A program made the position numbers and the translations under genes. This document shows, piece by piece, positions 15,352-22,382 of a DNA stretch of 26,974 bases. Every line of letters starts with the position of its first letter. The first letter of the stretch is position 1. This DNA comes from Clostridiales bacterium (GTDB lineage: Bacteria; Bacillota; Clostridia; Oscillospirales; Acutalibacteraceae), in assembly GCA_019416395.1 (NCBI GenBank), contig DXXH01000021.1:5393-32366 (forward strand). Reading direction: 5' to 3'. Below the pieces are notes generated by a model. The model was not told the origin of the DNA, ran no database searches, and saw nothing but the letters and a program-made list of their open reading frames with translations.

Positions 15352-16215
15352 TTATTCTTTCCCCAAAAGGGCGGAATAAAGCTGGCCTTTTTTAAATCCG
15401 GTAATCTGAGCCGCCTGCTTGGCCGCCTCACTGGCGGAAAGTCCTTCTTCCGACAGCTTCCGGGCCAGCTCCGCCGCTTCCTCCAGGGTGTACTCTTTCT
15501 CTTGGACGGCAGGGTGTTCCCGGCCTTCCACCACCAGCACAAATTCCCCCCGGGGTTCCTTTTCCCGATAGTGGGCGGCGGCTTCCCCCAGCGTGGTGCG
15601 CCACACCTCTTCGTGGATTTTGGTCAGCTCCCGGCACAGGGCAATCCGCCGCTGGGGGCCGAACACCTTGGAAAAATCCGACAAGGTTTTCCGCAGCTTA
15701 TGGGGCGCCTCGTAAAAGATCATGGTACGCTCCTCGTTGGCAACGGCTTCCAGATGCTCTTTCCGGCTCCGTTTATTCACGCTGAGGAACCCCTCGAAGG
15801 TAAACCTGCCTGTGGGCAGGCCGCTGATGGCTAAAGCCGACAAGGCCGCCGTAGGCCCCGGCACCACGTACACAGGAATCCCCGCTTGAGCGCAGGCTGC
15901 CACCAGGGTTTCTCCCGGGTCGGAAATGGCAGGCATACCGGCGTCGGACACCAGGGCGCAAGTCTGGCCCTCTTGCAACTTGGCCACGATCATGGGGCCG
16001 TGCTCCAATTTATTGTGCTCAAAATAGGAGATCAAGGGTTTCTTGATGCCGAAATGATTGAGCAGCCGCAAAGTCACCCTGGTATCTTCCGCGGCGATAA
16101 AATCCGCTTCCGCCAAGGTCTCCCTGGCGCGGGGGGAAAAATCCCCCAGGTTGCCGATGGGCGTCCCCACCACGTATAATGCTCCCCGCTCCAGCGCGGG
16201 CGTCGTCTGTTCCAT
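15352..16215 (-). CDS. rsmI: 16S rRNA (cytidine(1402)-2'-O)-methyltransferase
   Basis: RsmI uses S-adenosylmethionine to methylate the ribose 2'-OH of C1402 in the decoding centre of 16S rRNA. This 287-residue protein has the full family pattern: LYVVGTPIGNLGDFSPRA (13-30), AAEDTRVTLRLL (41-52), SYFEHNK, LVSDAGMPAISDPG, VYVVPGPTAALSALAISGLP and FEGFLSVNKRSR. The C-terminal helical region (EEAAELARKLSEEGLSASEA) is the extra RsmI domain. Length is normal. The ATG at 16215 is preceded by AAGGGGGAG. It is 15 bp downstream of the yabB-like gene, as in the B. subtilis yabB-yabC order, and ends about 55 bp before the pyk promoter. Confidence 0.96.
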   Translation of the reverse strand: MEQTTPALERGALYVVGTPIGNLGDFSPRARETLAEADFIAAEDTRVTLRLLNHFGIKKPLISYFEHNKLEHGPMIVAKLQEGQTCALVSDAGMPAISDPGETLVAACAQAGIPVYVVPGPTAALSALAISGLPTGRFTFEGFLSVNKRSRKEHLEAVANEERTMIFYEAPHKLRKTLSDFSKVFGPQRRIALCRELTKIHEEVWRTTLGEAAAHYREKEPRGEFVLVVEGREHPAVQEKEYTLEEAAELARKLSEEGLSASEAAKQAAQITGFKKGQLYSALLGKE

Positions 16216-16230
16216 GTGGCTCCCCCTTTC

Positions 16231-17001
16231 TCACTTGGCAGTGCAGCTGCCCTTGTGCTCCGGATTGTCCCGGTAATCGCCGTAAATTGCCTCGATCTCT
16301 TCTGTGGGGGCGCCATTCTCCCCCTCTAACAGCAGCACCGGCTCCACGATCATACCCGGCTTACCGCCCCGGCGGCATTCCATCAAAAACAGGAACGGCC
16401 CTTTCCCCGCCCGCTGCTGGACCAGCCGCATCCGTTTAGGCTCCAAATCCGCTTGATGGAATACTTCCACCGCTTCCGCCAGCCGGTTGGGGCGCAGGCA
16501 CACGCACAACCTTCCTCCAAACCGCAGGGCGTACCTGGCCCCCCGGGCCAAATCCTCCAGGGTAAAGCTATCCCCCTGCCGGGCGGTACGCCGTGCCTCT
16601 CCTGGGCTGGGAATCCCTGCTCCCGGAGCGGTATAAGGCGGGTTGCAGGCGATGCCGTCCAGGGAACCGGCAGCAAAAAAACCGGTCAGGTCCCGGGCGT
16701 CCCCTTGGACGATGTGGGTATTCTCTCCAAAGCCGTTTTCCTCCACCGAGCGTTTGGCCTGCTGGGCCCCTTGGGGGCGCAGCTCTATGCCGGTGATCTC
16801 CCCCACTTTGGTACGCGCCCGCCACAGCAGGGGGATCACCCCGCATCCGGTCCCAAGATCCGCCCAGGATTCTCCGGGCTTGGGACGGGAGAAATCCGCC
16901 AAAAGCACCGCGTCCGTGCCAAAACCATGTTCCCGGCTCACCAATACCCGGGTCCCGCCGGAAAGGGGTTCCCACCGGGTTTCCTTCCGCTGTTCCTCCA
17001 T
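16231..17001 (-). CDS. yabB: tRNA1(Val) (adenine(37)-N6)-methyltransferase family (YabB/TrmN6-like)
   Basis: This 256-residue class I SAM-dependent methyltransferase belongs to the TrmN6/YabB group (COG4123 type), whose E. coli member methylates A37 of tRNA1-Val. The region LVSREHGFGTDAVLLADF (20-37) is typical. SAM motif I is WADLGTGCGVIPLL (46-59), the acidic residue after strand 2 is Glu73 in TGIELRPQG, and the catalytic NPPY is at 120-123. The target is assigned from family only. The ATG at 17001 is used since GAGGAGG lies 5 nt upstream; a TTG six codons earlier would lie over the RBS. The ferredoxin terminator ends only a few bases before this RBS, leaving no room for a separate promoter downstream of it. 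Confidence 0.88.
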   Translation of the reverse strand: MEEQRKETRWEPLSGGTRVLVSREHGFGTDAVLLADFSRPKPGESWADLGTGCGVIPLLWRARTKVGEITGIELRPQGAQQAKRSVEENGFGENTHIVQGDARDLTGFFAAGSLDGIACNPPYTAPGAGIPSPGEARRTARQGDSFTLEDLARGARYALRFGGRLCVCLRPNRLAEAVEVFHQADLEPKRMRLVQQRAGKGPFLFLMECRRGGKPGMIVEPVLLLEGENGAPTEEIEAIYGDYRDNPEHKGSCTAK

Positions 17002-17014
17002 AATGCCCTCCTCA

Positions 17015-17059
17015 GGCAAAAAAGAAGAGCCCGCAGGGGAAAAAGCCCCCGCCGGGCTC
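17015..17059 (-). terminator. Intrinsic terminator after the ferredoxin gene, abutting yabB
   Basis: GAGCCCG (17027-17033) pairs with CGGGCTC (17053-17059), extended inward by GGGG/CCCC, and is followed on the minus strand by TTCTTTTTTG. It lies between the ferredoxin stop (17089) and the yabB RBS (17007-17013), so it should reduce but perhaps not abolish transcription into yabB-rsmI. A 15-bp palindrome (17066-17080) precedes it. Confidence 0.8.
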
Positions 17060-17088
17060 CGCTTTTCTGAAATTTTCAGACCCGAAAC

Positions 17089-17259
17089 TTAGCCCTCCTG
17101 AGGAGCGCCAACGGGGCAAGTGCCGGCGCAAGCGCCGCAATCAATGCAGGTATCGGGATCGATCACATATTTGCCGTCGCCCTCGGAGATAGCTCCAACG
17201 GGGCATTCGCCGGCGCAAGCGCCGCAGGAAATACATTCGTCGCTGATGACATAAGGCAT
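17089..17259 (-). CDS. 2[4Fe-4S] clostridial-type ferredoxin
   Basis: This 56-residue electron carrier has two perfect CxxCxxCxxxCP motifs: Cys9, 12, 15, 19 and Cys38, 41, 44, 48, each ending in CPVGA. The two halves are internally repeated, as in Clostridium pasteurianum ferredoxin. It would carry low-potential electrons between enzymes such as pyruvate:ferredoxin oxidoreductase and hydrogenase. The ATG at 17259 has AGGAGGTG 6-8 nt upstream. It has its own promoter and terminator, so it is an independent unit sitting inside the otherwise conserved ricT-yabB order. Confidence 0.97.
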   Translation of the reverse strand: MPYVISDECISCGACAGECPVGAISEGDGKYVIDPDTCIDCGACAGTCPVGAPQEG

Positions 17260-17290
17260 GAGGAACACCTCCTGTTAGATTTTCATGTCC

Positions 17291-17318
17291 ATTTTAACAC
17301 ATTTTATCAAAAATGCAA
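17291..17318 (-). promoter_or_regulatory. Ferredoxin promoter
   Basis: TTGCAT (17318-17313) and TAAAAT (17296-17291) are 16 nt apart on the minus strand, in an AT-rich stretch about 30 nt ahead of the start codon at 17259. Confidence 0.6.
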
Positions 17319-17361
17319 TGGTTTTTTCCCTTTCCACTGGAATTCCCATGGAAAACCTTTT

Positions 17362-17415
17362 CCAAAGCAAAACCCCATGCCTGGAAGGAGCCCGTTCTCC
17401 CACCAGTCCATGGGG
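17362..17415 (-). terminator. Intrinsic terminator of the darA-holB-ricT operon
   Basis: On the minus strand CCCCATG (17415-17409) pairs with CATGGGG (17379-17373). CTGG/CCAG and GGAG/CTCC pairs lie inside the loop, and TTTTGCTTT follows. It begins about 50 nt past the ricT stop codon. Confidence 0.75.
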
Positions 17416-17468
17416 CAAATCATTTTCCAATCCGCTTTTGGGGACGCCGCCCGAAACAGCCGGGAAGA

Positions 17469-18338
17469 TCAAGTCTCTTCCAGCTTTTTCAGCTCTTCCA
17501 GTTCCTTCCGGTCCACCTTGATTTTCCCGTCCCGCAGCACCTTTACCTCGCTGACCTTGAACACCTTGGGGGCACCTTCCGGGTCCTTGTCCAGGCGCAC
17601 AGTCAGCTTCCGGGTCAGCAGGTTCTGCTCGATGACCACTCCTTTGCCGTCGGGAGTGGACACCAGGGCGTTTACTTTGGGCGTGGAACGCAGCAGGTCC
17701 TGGTAGGCTTCCTGCTCGTATTTCAAACAGCACATCAACCGGCCGCAAGCCCCGGAAATCTTCACCGGGTTCAGGGAAAGCCCCTGCTCCTTGGCCATCT
17801 TGATGGAAACCGGCGTAAAGCCCCCCAGGAAGGAGCCGCAGCAGAAGGGCCGTCCGCAAATGCCCATGCCCCCCAGCATTTTCGCCTCGTCCCGCACGCC
17901 GATCTGGCGCAGTTCAATGCGAGTGCGGAACATGCCCGCCAAATCCTTCACCAGCTCCCGGAAATCCACCCGGCCATCGGCAGTGAAGTAGAACAGGATC
18001 TTGCTGTTGTCAAAGGTGTACTCCACGTCCACCAGCTTCATTTCCAAGCCCCGCTCGGCGATCTTCTTCTCACAGGCTTTGAAGGCGCTTTTTTCCTTTT
18101 TCCTGTTTTCTTCCACTTTATGCAGGTCCTCTTTGGTGGCCTGGCGGACCAGCTTCCGCAAGGGCTGGACAATGGATTCGTCACTGACCTCCCGGTTTTC
18201 CAGGGCCACTTCCCCGCACTCCAAACCCCGGGCGGTTTCCACTATGGCCATAGCGCCCTTTTCCAGCTGTTCCCCTTGGGGGTCGAAATAATACACTTTT
18301 CCCGTATTCTTAAAACGCACGCCAATCACTTCTGCCAT
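17469..18338 (-). CDS. ricT: RicT/YaaT, PSP1-domain RNA-processing regulator
   Basis: This 289-residue PSP1-domain protein matches B. subtilis RicT (YaaT). With RicA and RicF that protein forms an Fe-S-containing complex that assists RNase Y in mRNA processing and affects competence, biofilm formation and sporulation. Visible marks are MAEVIGVRFKNTGKVYYFDP at the start, the PSP1 core about 60-150, and conserved cysteines in GICGRPFCCGSFL (Cys161, 166, 167) and GACGRLMCCLKYE (Cys198, 203, 204). A basic, Glu-rich tail ends the protein. An ATG two codons upstream sits only 1 nt from GGAGG, so the second ATG at 18338 (7-nt spacing) is preferred. It follows holB by 66 bp. Partners RicA and RicF are not in the window. 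Confidence 0.95.
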   Translation of the reverse strand: MAEVIGVRFKNTGKVYYFDPQGEQLEKGAMAIVETARGLECGEVALENREVSDESIVQPLRKLVRQATKEDLHKVEENRKKEKSAFKACEKKIAERGLEMKLVDVEYTFDNSKILFYFTADGRVDFRELVKDLAGMFRTRIELRQIGVRDEAKMLGGMGICGRPFCCGSFLGGFTPVSIKMAKEQGLSLNPVKISGACGRLMCCLKYEQEAYQDLLRSTPKVNALVSTPDGKGVVIEQNLLTRKLTVRLDKDPEGAPKVFKVSEVKVLRDGKIKVDRKELEELKKLEET

Positions 18339-18404
18339 GCGCATACCTCCTTTCCAAACCGGATCCCCGCAGGGCTCCGGCAGTTGTCCCGCCCCGGACC
18401 TGGC

Positions 18405-19388
18405 TTACCGCCCGGACGCTTCCCGCAGGCGGACACAAAAATCCGTCACCAAAAGGCCCATATTGGCGTTCCGGTCCAATTTCTGGCGGAACTCTTCCAC
18501 CAGGGGCGGCAGCAGTGCCAACTGCTTGATGGGCAGGGCCCCCAGCTTGTCCGCCAGTTCCGGAGCGCCGCCCAGCACCGAATTCCCCCCGGCCCGCAGC
18601 ACAAAGCCGTCCCGGAAAATCATTCCCAGCCGGGTGAGCACTTCCCGGAACAAATTCCGGTCTTTCTGCAAGGGAGCCGCCGCCAACAGCAGGCTGTGCT
18701 CCCCCGGTTCCAACAGCCCTTGGGCCATGGCCACGGCGATGGAAAAGGCCTTGGCCTCGTCCCCGCCGGCAAGCTCCTGGAGCATGCGGCCGATATTCCC
18801 CCCGCACAAGGTGGCCAGCTCCCGGACTTTCTCTTCCGGCGCGTCTGTCCGGGCAGCCACATAGGCGGCGGCCTCTTCCTCGCTGGGAGGGAGCAGTGTA
18901 AAGCTCTGCACCCGGCTGCGTATGGTGGGCAGCAGCTGTTCCGCCGACTGGCACACCAAAAGAAACACCCCATGGGCAGGCGGCTCCTCAATGAGCTTGA
19001 GCAGCTTGTTCTGAGCGGGCTCCAGGGTGCGGCTGCCCAAAAACAGCAGGTACACGCTGACGTCCGCTTCTTCCGGCGCCCGGTAAGCGTCCGAGGTGAT
19101 CTCCTTTACCTGGTCAACAGTAAGGGAGCGGGTCGCCCCGCTCCCTTCCACCACGCGGATATCGGGATGTGAACCGGCTTTCGCCCGCACACAGGCGGGA
19201 CATACCCCGCAAGGGGCATGGTCCTTATCACGGCAGACAAGGGCCTGGGCTACCAGCTTGGCAAAGGTGCGCTTGCCGCAGCCCGGTTCCCCCTGAAACA
19301 ACAGGGCATGGGGAAAACGCCCCGCGGCAAAGGCTGCGGATAAGGCCGCCTTCACGGGAGCGTTGCCCAGAAAACCAGGGAATTCCAT
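18405..19388 (-). CDS. holB: DNA polymerase III subunit delta'
   Basis: This 327-residue AAA+ protein is the delta' subunit of the replicative clamp loader, which helps load the beta sliding clamp. The Walker A segment is GEPGCGKRT (33-41). The zinc module has Cys52, Cys60, Cys63 and Cys66 in the CxnCxxCxxC pattern. KLLKLIEEPPAHGVFLLVC (128-146) and TIRSRVQSF (155-163) match the sensor 1 and SRC-type regions; the SRC Cys is Val here, while the Arg159 finger is kept. The C-terminal part (about 215-327) is the helical collar domain. The start ATG overlaps the darA stop as TGATG at 19390-19386, so translation is coupled. The length matches the family. It is in the order darA-holB-ricT, as in B. 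subtilis but without yaaR. Confidence 0.95.
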   Translation of the reverse strand: MEFPGFLGNAPVKAALSAAFAAGRFPHALLFQGEPGCGKRTFAKLVAQALVCRDKDHAPCGVCPACVRAKAGSHPDIRVVEGSGATRSLTVDQVKEITSDAYRAPEEADVSVYLLFLGSRTLEPAQNKLLKLIEEPPAHGVFLLVCQSAEQLLPTIRSRVQSFTLLPPSEEEAAAYVAARTDAPEEKVRELATLCGGNIGRMLQELAGGDEAKAFSIAVAMAQGLLEPGEHSLLLAAAPLQKDRNLFREVLTRLGMIFRDGFVLRAGGNSVLGGAPELADKLGALPIKQLALLPPLVEEFRQKLDRNANMGLLVTDFCVRLREASGR

Positions 19389-19711
19389 CAGACCTTCTCA
19401 AAGCGGTCCACATTCAGCACGAAGATGGTGGAACCGCCTACCGTCACTTCTACCGGGAAGGAAGAGTACATGCCCACTTCCATGGTAGAGGTGCTGGGGA
19501 CAATCTGGGTGCGCCGGCTGGAATATTTGGCGATGATCCCGATGACAGCGTCCACTTTATCGTCTTCCACACCGGAAATGAAGGTGGTGTTGCCTGCCAT
19601 CAAAAAGCCGCCGGTAGTGGCCAGCTTGGTCACGGAAAAGCCTTCGCGGGTCAGCGCAGAGGAAACCGCGCCACTGTCGTCATTGCTCACAATCGCAAGA
19701 ATCAGTTTCAT
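19388..19711 (-). CDS. darA: Cyclic di-AMP receptor DarA/PstA (YaaQ)
   Basis: This 107-residue PII-like protein binds the second messenger c-di-AMP as a trimer; its downstream partner is unknown in most species. It starts MKLILAIVSNDDSGAVSSAL. Residues Thr28, Phe36, Leu37, Asn41 and Gly47 fall in LATTGGFLMAGNTTFISGV and its flanks, matching the ligand positions I recall for the S. aureus PstA pocket. The C-terminal STIFVLNVDRFEKV is also typical. The ATG at 19711 is fixed by homology; the upstream RBS is weak, with AAAGG about 11 nt away. An in-frame ATG 20 codons further upstream lies outside the conserved protein. It heads the darA-holB-ricT operon. Confidence 0.95.
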   Translation of the reverse strand: MKLILAIVSNDDSGAVSSALTREGFSVTKLATTGGFLMAGNTTFISGVEDDKVDAVIGIIAKYSSRRTQIVPSTSTMEVGMYSSFPVEVTVGGSTIFVLNVDRFEKV

Positions 19712-19802
19712 AAAGTACCATGCCTTTCCCGGCACGGGTGAGGCCAATGCCTCTTTGCCCGGCCGATTCAAGATCTGCCCGATGGGGGGAGTCGCTAGGG
19801 CT

Positions 19803-19808
19803 ATTCTA
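19803..19808 (-). promoter_or_regulatory. Extended -10 element ahead of darA
   Basis: TGGTAGAAT on the minus strand gives an extended -10 (TGn plus TAGAAT). No good -35 hexamer is visible at 16-18 nt, which extended -10 promoters can tolerate. It lies about 90 nt before the darA start. Confidence 0.5.
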
Positions 19809-19836
19809 CCATTAAACCAGAAAAAATACCAGTTCT

Positions 19837-19855
19837 TTTCATAAAATTTATGAAA
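19837..19855. repeat. Perfect AT-rich palindrome overlapping the AGCS stop codon
   Basis: TTTCATAAA and TTTATGAAA flank a single central A. The AGCS stop codon at 19848-19850 lies inside it, about 30 bp upstream of the darA -10. It could be a protein-binding operator or a weak 3' hairpin. Confidence 0.5.
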
Positions 19856-21119
19856 TCTTTCTCCTTTGTCCCCCCGTCAATTCCCTGCGCAACCAGAACA
19901 AAGCGAACACATTGGGCAAGGCCATCAGCCCGTTCATGGCGTCCCCCAGCTGGAACACCGCCCCCAAAGGCAGAAAGCACCCCAGCACCGCCGCTGCTCC
20001 CGCCGCCAGGGCATACCCGTTTTTCCCTTTGCCTTTGGTCAGGTAAAACAAGCCCTCACGGCCATAGCAGCACCAGGCCACCAGCGTGGCCAGCGCGAAC
20101 AGCGCCGTACACAGGGACACCGCTTTCCCGCCCACAGGCCCCAGGGCGCTTTCATAGGCGTAAAAGGTGAGCTGGGCGCCTTCCAGCATGGGAGAACGGC
20201 AGCACAAAATGCAAAGCCCCGTCACTGTGCACATGACTATGGTATCCGCGAACACTTGGAAAATTCCCAGGCAGCCAAGTTCCTCGGGGGAACGGCCTTC
20301 CACACCCTCATAGGCGAAGGCGGAGCTTCCCAGCCCCGCCTCGTTGGTGAACACCCCCCGGGAGACCCCGGTACGCAGGGCAAGCAGCGCTCCCGCCACG
20401 CCGCCGGCCCCTGCCCGGAAGGAAAAGGCACCTTGGAAAATGCTGTCCATGGCCCGGGGAATATTTTCCCGGAACACCCACAGCACCCCTAAGGAAGCGG
20501 CAAAAAATACCAGCGTCATAAAGGGCACCAGCCGCTGGGTGATCTTCACCCCCAGGGCCAGCCCGCCCCTGGCCACGAAAAACACCAGGATCCCCATGGC
20601 CGCAGCGGCAGCTCCCACAGGCAGGCCCAAACTTTCCAAAGTGGCGGCAGCGGCGTTTGTCTGGGCCATGTTGCCCATACACAGGGAGCTCAGGCAGCAG
20701 CCCACGGCGTAAAGGGCGGCCAGCTGTTTCCCCCACCGCCCTGCCCGGCGAATGTACCCCAGAGCGCCGGGGGCTTCCCGGTGCCGGGCGGCCAGATAGT
20801 TTTCCCCGTAGATGGTCATCATGCCCAGCAGGGCGGACACCCACATCCAGAACAGGGACCCTGGACCGCCCACTGTAATGGCCAGGCCCACCCCAACGAT
20901 ATTTCCGGTCCCAATGGACCCGGCCAGGGCGGCGGTCAACGCCTGGAAGGAAGACACCGCCCCCTTCTCCCCGGCCGAACGGCCCAGGGCGGCTTTGAGC
21001 CACCGTCCCAGGCAGCGGATTTGGTAAAACCCGGTGGCCCAGGTGAAATATCCACCCACGGCCAGGATCAGCAGCAGCACATGCCAGCCCCACAGCAGGC
21101 GGGATAAGAGTTCAATCAT
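19848..21119 (-). CDS. AGCS family alanine/glycine:cation symporter
   Basis: This 423-residue membrane protein is a sodium- or proton-coupled amino-acid symporter of the alanine/glycine:cation family (AlsT/AgcS type). Hallmarks are GSIGTGNIVGVGLAITVGGP in the first third, the long hydrophobic core, and TGVSRGVFTNEAGLGSS, the family's G-x-F-T-x-E-A-G signature. About ten to eleven helices are expected. It is somewhat shorter than the usual 450-490 residues, mostly by short loops and a brief C-terminus (RRELTGGQRRKIS). The ATG at 21119 has AGGTGG 6 nt upstream and overlaps a 34-codon upstream frame by 8 bp. It is in the same direction as darA but darA has its own -10 element. Confidence 0.93.
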   Translation of the reverse strand: MIELLSRLLWGWHVLLLILAVGGYFTWATGFYQIRCLGRWLKAALGRSAGEKGAVSSFQALTAALAGSIGTGNIVGVGLAITVGGPGSLFWMWVSALLGMMTIYGENYLAARHREAPGALGYIRRAGRWGKQLAALYAVGCCLSSLCMGNMAQTNAAAATLESLGLPVGAAAAAMGILVFFVARGGLALGVKITQRLVPFMTLVFFAASLGVLWVFRENIPRAMDSIFQGAFSFRAGAGGVAGALLALRTGVSRGVFTNEAGLGSSAFAYEGVEGRSPEELGCLGIFQVFADTIVMCTVTGLCILCCRSPMLEGAQLTFYAYESALGPVGGKAVSLCTALFALATLVAWCCYGREGLFYLTKGKGKNGYALAAGAAAVLGCFLPLGAVFQLGDAMNGLMALPNVFALFWLRRELTGGQRRKIS

Positions 21120-21216
21120 GTCCGGCCACCTGCCGCCTGCCTATGCCAGCAGCCATTCCCGCCGTGGGGACAAACAGTGCCTGGAATCCAGGCAGCTCCA
21201 AGTGGATTTCAGCCAT
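21112..21216 (-). CDS. 34-residue upstream ORF overlapping the AGCS start
   Basis: AAAGGAG lies 9 nt before the ATG at 21216, a better RBS than that of the AGCS gene itself. The 34-codon frame (begins MAEIHLELPGFQALF) ends in TGA at 21114-21112, overlapping the AGCS start by 8 bp. No family is recognised and there is no run of regulatory codons. It may be a leader peptide that couples translation to the transporter, or a small unannotated protein. Confidence 0.45.
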   Translation of the reverse strand: MAEIHLELPGFQALFVPTAGMAAGIGRRQVAGHD

Positions 21217-21248
21217 GGGAAACGGCTCCTTTCCTCATTCCTTGGTAC

Positions 21249-21254
21249 AGTATA
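21249..21254 (-). promoter_or_regulatory. Candidate -10 element for the AGCS transcript
   Basis: TATACT on the minus strand lies about 33 nt ahead of the 34-codon ORF. The -35 region is poor. The rest of the 21217-21305 gap holds no convincing terminator for the DUF3021 gene. Confidence 0.4.
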
Positions 21255-21305
21255 GTCTTCCAACCGTCCATTCATGCCCGAAAAAAGCCTGCCTGGCAAA
21301 GAACC

Positions 21306-21740
21306 TCACTTTTGCCGGTTCTGTTTATACCGTCCCAGAGCGTCGTCGTACACACGGCGGCGCAGGCGGAACCCCGCCTCAAACACCAGGGCGATGACAA
21401 GATACCCGCCCACAAAGCATCCCAGGAATATCAGCCAGTTTGCCGCCTGATCCACAGGGAACCACTGGAAAACCAGGGCACAGGCAGCCACTGTGAGCAA
21501 CAGCAGTAAGGCGAACACCACCATTCTCCACAGGTAGGAAAGGCGCCTGACCACATTTCCGGAAAAGAACACGTACTGCAGTGCGGTGGCTACCACACAG
21601 ATCAGCAAAAGCTCATACACCGTGGCCCGGCGCATGGTTTCCTTTGGTAAATCAAAGGCTGTATACACCAGAACCGCTATGGTAAAGGATACGCATAGAT
21701 TGGTCAACAACTGGGGCAGATTTTCCACCATTTTTTTCAT
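21306..21740 (-). CDS. DUF3021 family membrane protein
   Basis: This 144-residue protein has four predicted transmembrane helices at about 8-27, 42-60, 72-92 and 101-122, followed by a basic cytoplasmic tail (FRLRRRVYDDALGRYKQNRQ). Such small four-helix proteins beside a LytTR regulator are typical of DUF3021, a family of unknown function that probably modulates its partner regulator. The ATG at 21740 overlaps the LytTR stop as ATGA (4 bp), so translation is coupled. AAAGGAAGG lies upstream within the LytTR gene. Confidence 0.85.
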   Translation of the reverse strand: MKKMVENLPQLLTNLCVSFTIAVLVYTAFDLPKETMRRATVYELLLICVVATALQYVFFSGNVVRRLSYLWRMVVFALLLLLTVAACALVFQWFPVDQAANWLIFLGCFVGGYLVIALVFEAGFRLRRRVYDDALGRYKQNRQK

Positions 21741-22201
21741 CTCTGGTCCCTTCCTTTCTCTTTTTCCATGCCCAGCTTCTTCCGGACCGCCGGGGCGTAC
21801 TGGCGGGAAACCCCCACCACTTCTCCATTTTCCATGGTCAGCCGCAATCGGCTGCCCAGATCGGGGCGTATGGATTGCACCCGCCCAAAATTCACGATCA
21901 CCGATTTGCTGGCCCGTATAAAATCCCACGAGCCCAGCCGCTCCTCCAGCTCGTAAAGCCGCAGGGACGTTTCATACACCCCTTCGGCCGTATAGAGGAA
22001 AGAGCGTTTGTCCACAGACTCAATGTAAAGCACCTGCCCCGCATCCAAAAGGTACGTCTGTCCCTCCCGGTCCCCGGTCAGGCGCTGGTCAAACGACCGG
22101 AGAGCTGCCAGCATTCCCATCACCTGGGGCGTGGTTTCCTTGCAGCGGATCACCACCTCTGTTTCCTTGAGGGCAGGGTCCTCTTCCACAATAATCCTCA
22201 T
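21737..22201 (-). CDS. LytTR family DNA-binding transcriptional regulator
   Basis: This 154-residue regulator has no receiver domain, so it is not a classical response regulator. Residues about 45-145 form the LytTR beta-rich DNA-binding domain: VLYIESVDKRSFLYTAEGVY (58-76), LEERLGSWDFIRASKSVIVN (86-104) and the final SRQYAPAVRKKLG. N-terminal residues 1-40 form a short beta-rich extension. The ATG at 22201 has AAAGGAG 7 nt upstream. Together with the overlapping DUF3021 gene it forms a widespread two-gene module in Firmicutes, in which the membrane protein is thought to control the regulator. Its targets are not evident; the module may autoregulate. Confidence 0.93.
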   Translation of the reverse strand: MRIIVEEDPALKETEVVIRCKETTPQVMGMLAALRSFDQRLTGDREGQTYLLDAGQVLYIESVDKRSFLYTAEGVYETSLRLYELEERLGSWDFIRASKSVIVNFGRVQSIRPDLGSRLRLTMENGEVVGVSRQYAPAVRKKLGMEKEKGRDQR

Positions 22202-22231
22202 ATCACCGCTCCTTTCCGCAGCTGCAACCCC

Positions 22232-22260
22232 AGTATAGCAAACCGGATTTTCCCCCGCAA
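22232..22260 (-). promoter_or_regulatory. Promoter of the LytTR-DUF3021 operon
   Basis: TTGCGG (22260-22255) and TATACT (22237-22232) are 17 nt apart on the minus strand with an extended -10 TGC. The leader is short, about 25 nt. Confidence 0.7.
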
Positions 22261-22301
22261 GAGGACCAAAACCAAGTGGGAGAAAGGGACCTCCAAGCTG
22301 C

Positions 22302-22337
22302 AAAAAAAGCGCCCGGACCCGCAATGGGCCCAGACGC
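22302..22337 (-). terminator. Intrinsic terminator of the trhA-like gene
   Basis: On the minus strand a 12-bp stem (GCGTCTGGGCCC with GGGTCCGGGCGC, including G-U pairs) closes a 5-nt loop and is followed by seven Ts. It starts about 45 nt past the stop codon at 22383. Confidence 0.92.
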
Positions 22338-22382
22338 TTTTGCCCGGACGGCAGTCAGTTTCCGCCGCTTCTCTCCGAGCGC

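Noticed and set aside
17313..19172. 619-codon plus-strand frame opposite ricT and holB
   Set aside because: Antisense shadow crossing two real genes and a terminator; composition is typical of a reversed GC-rich gene.
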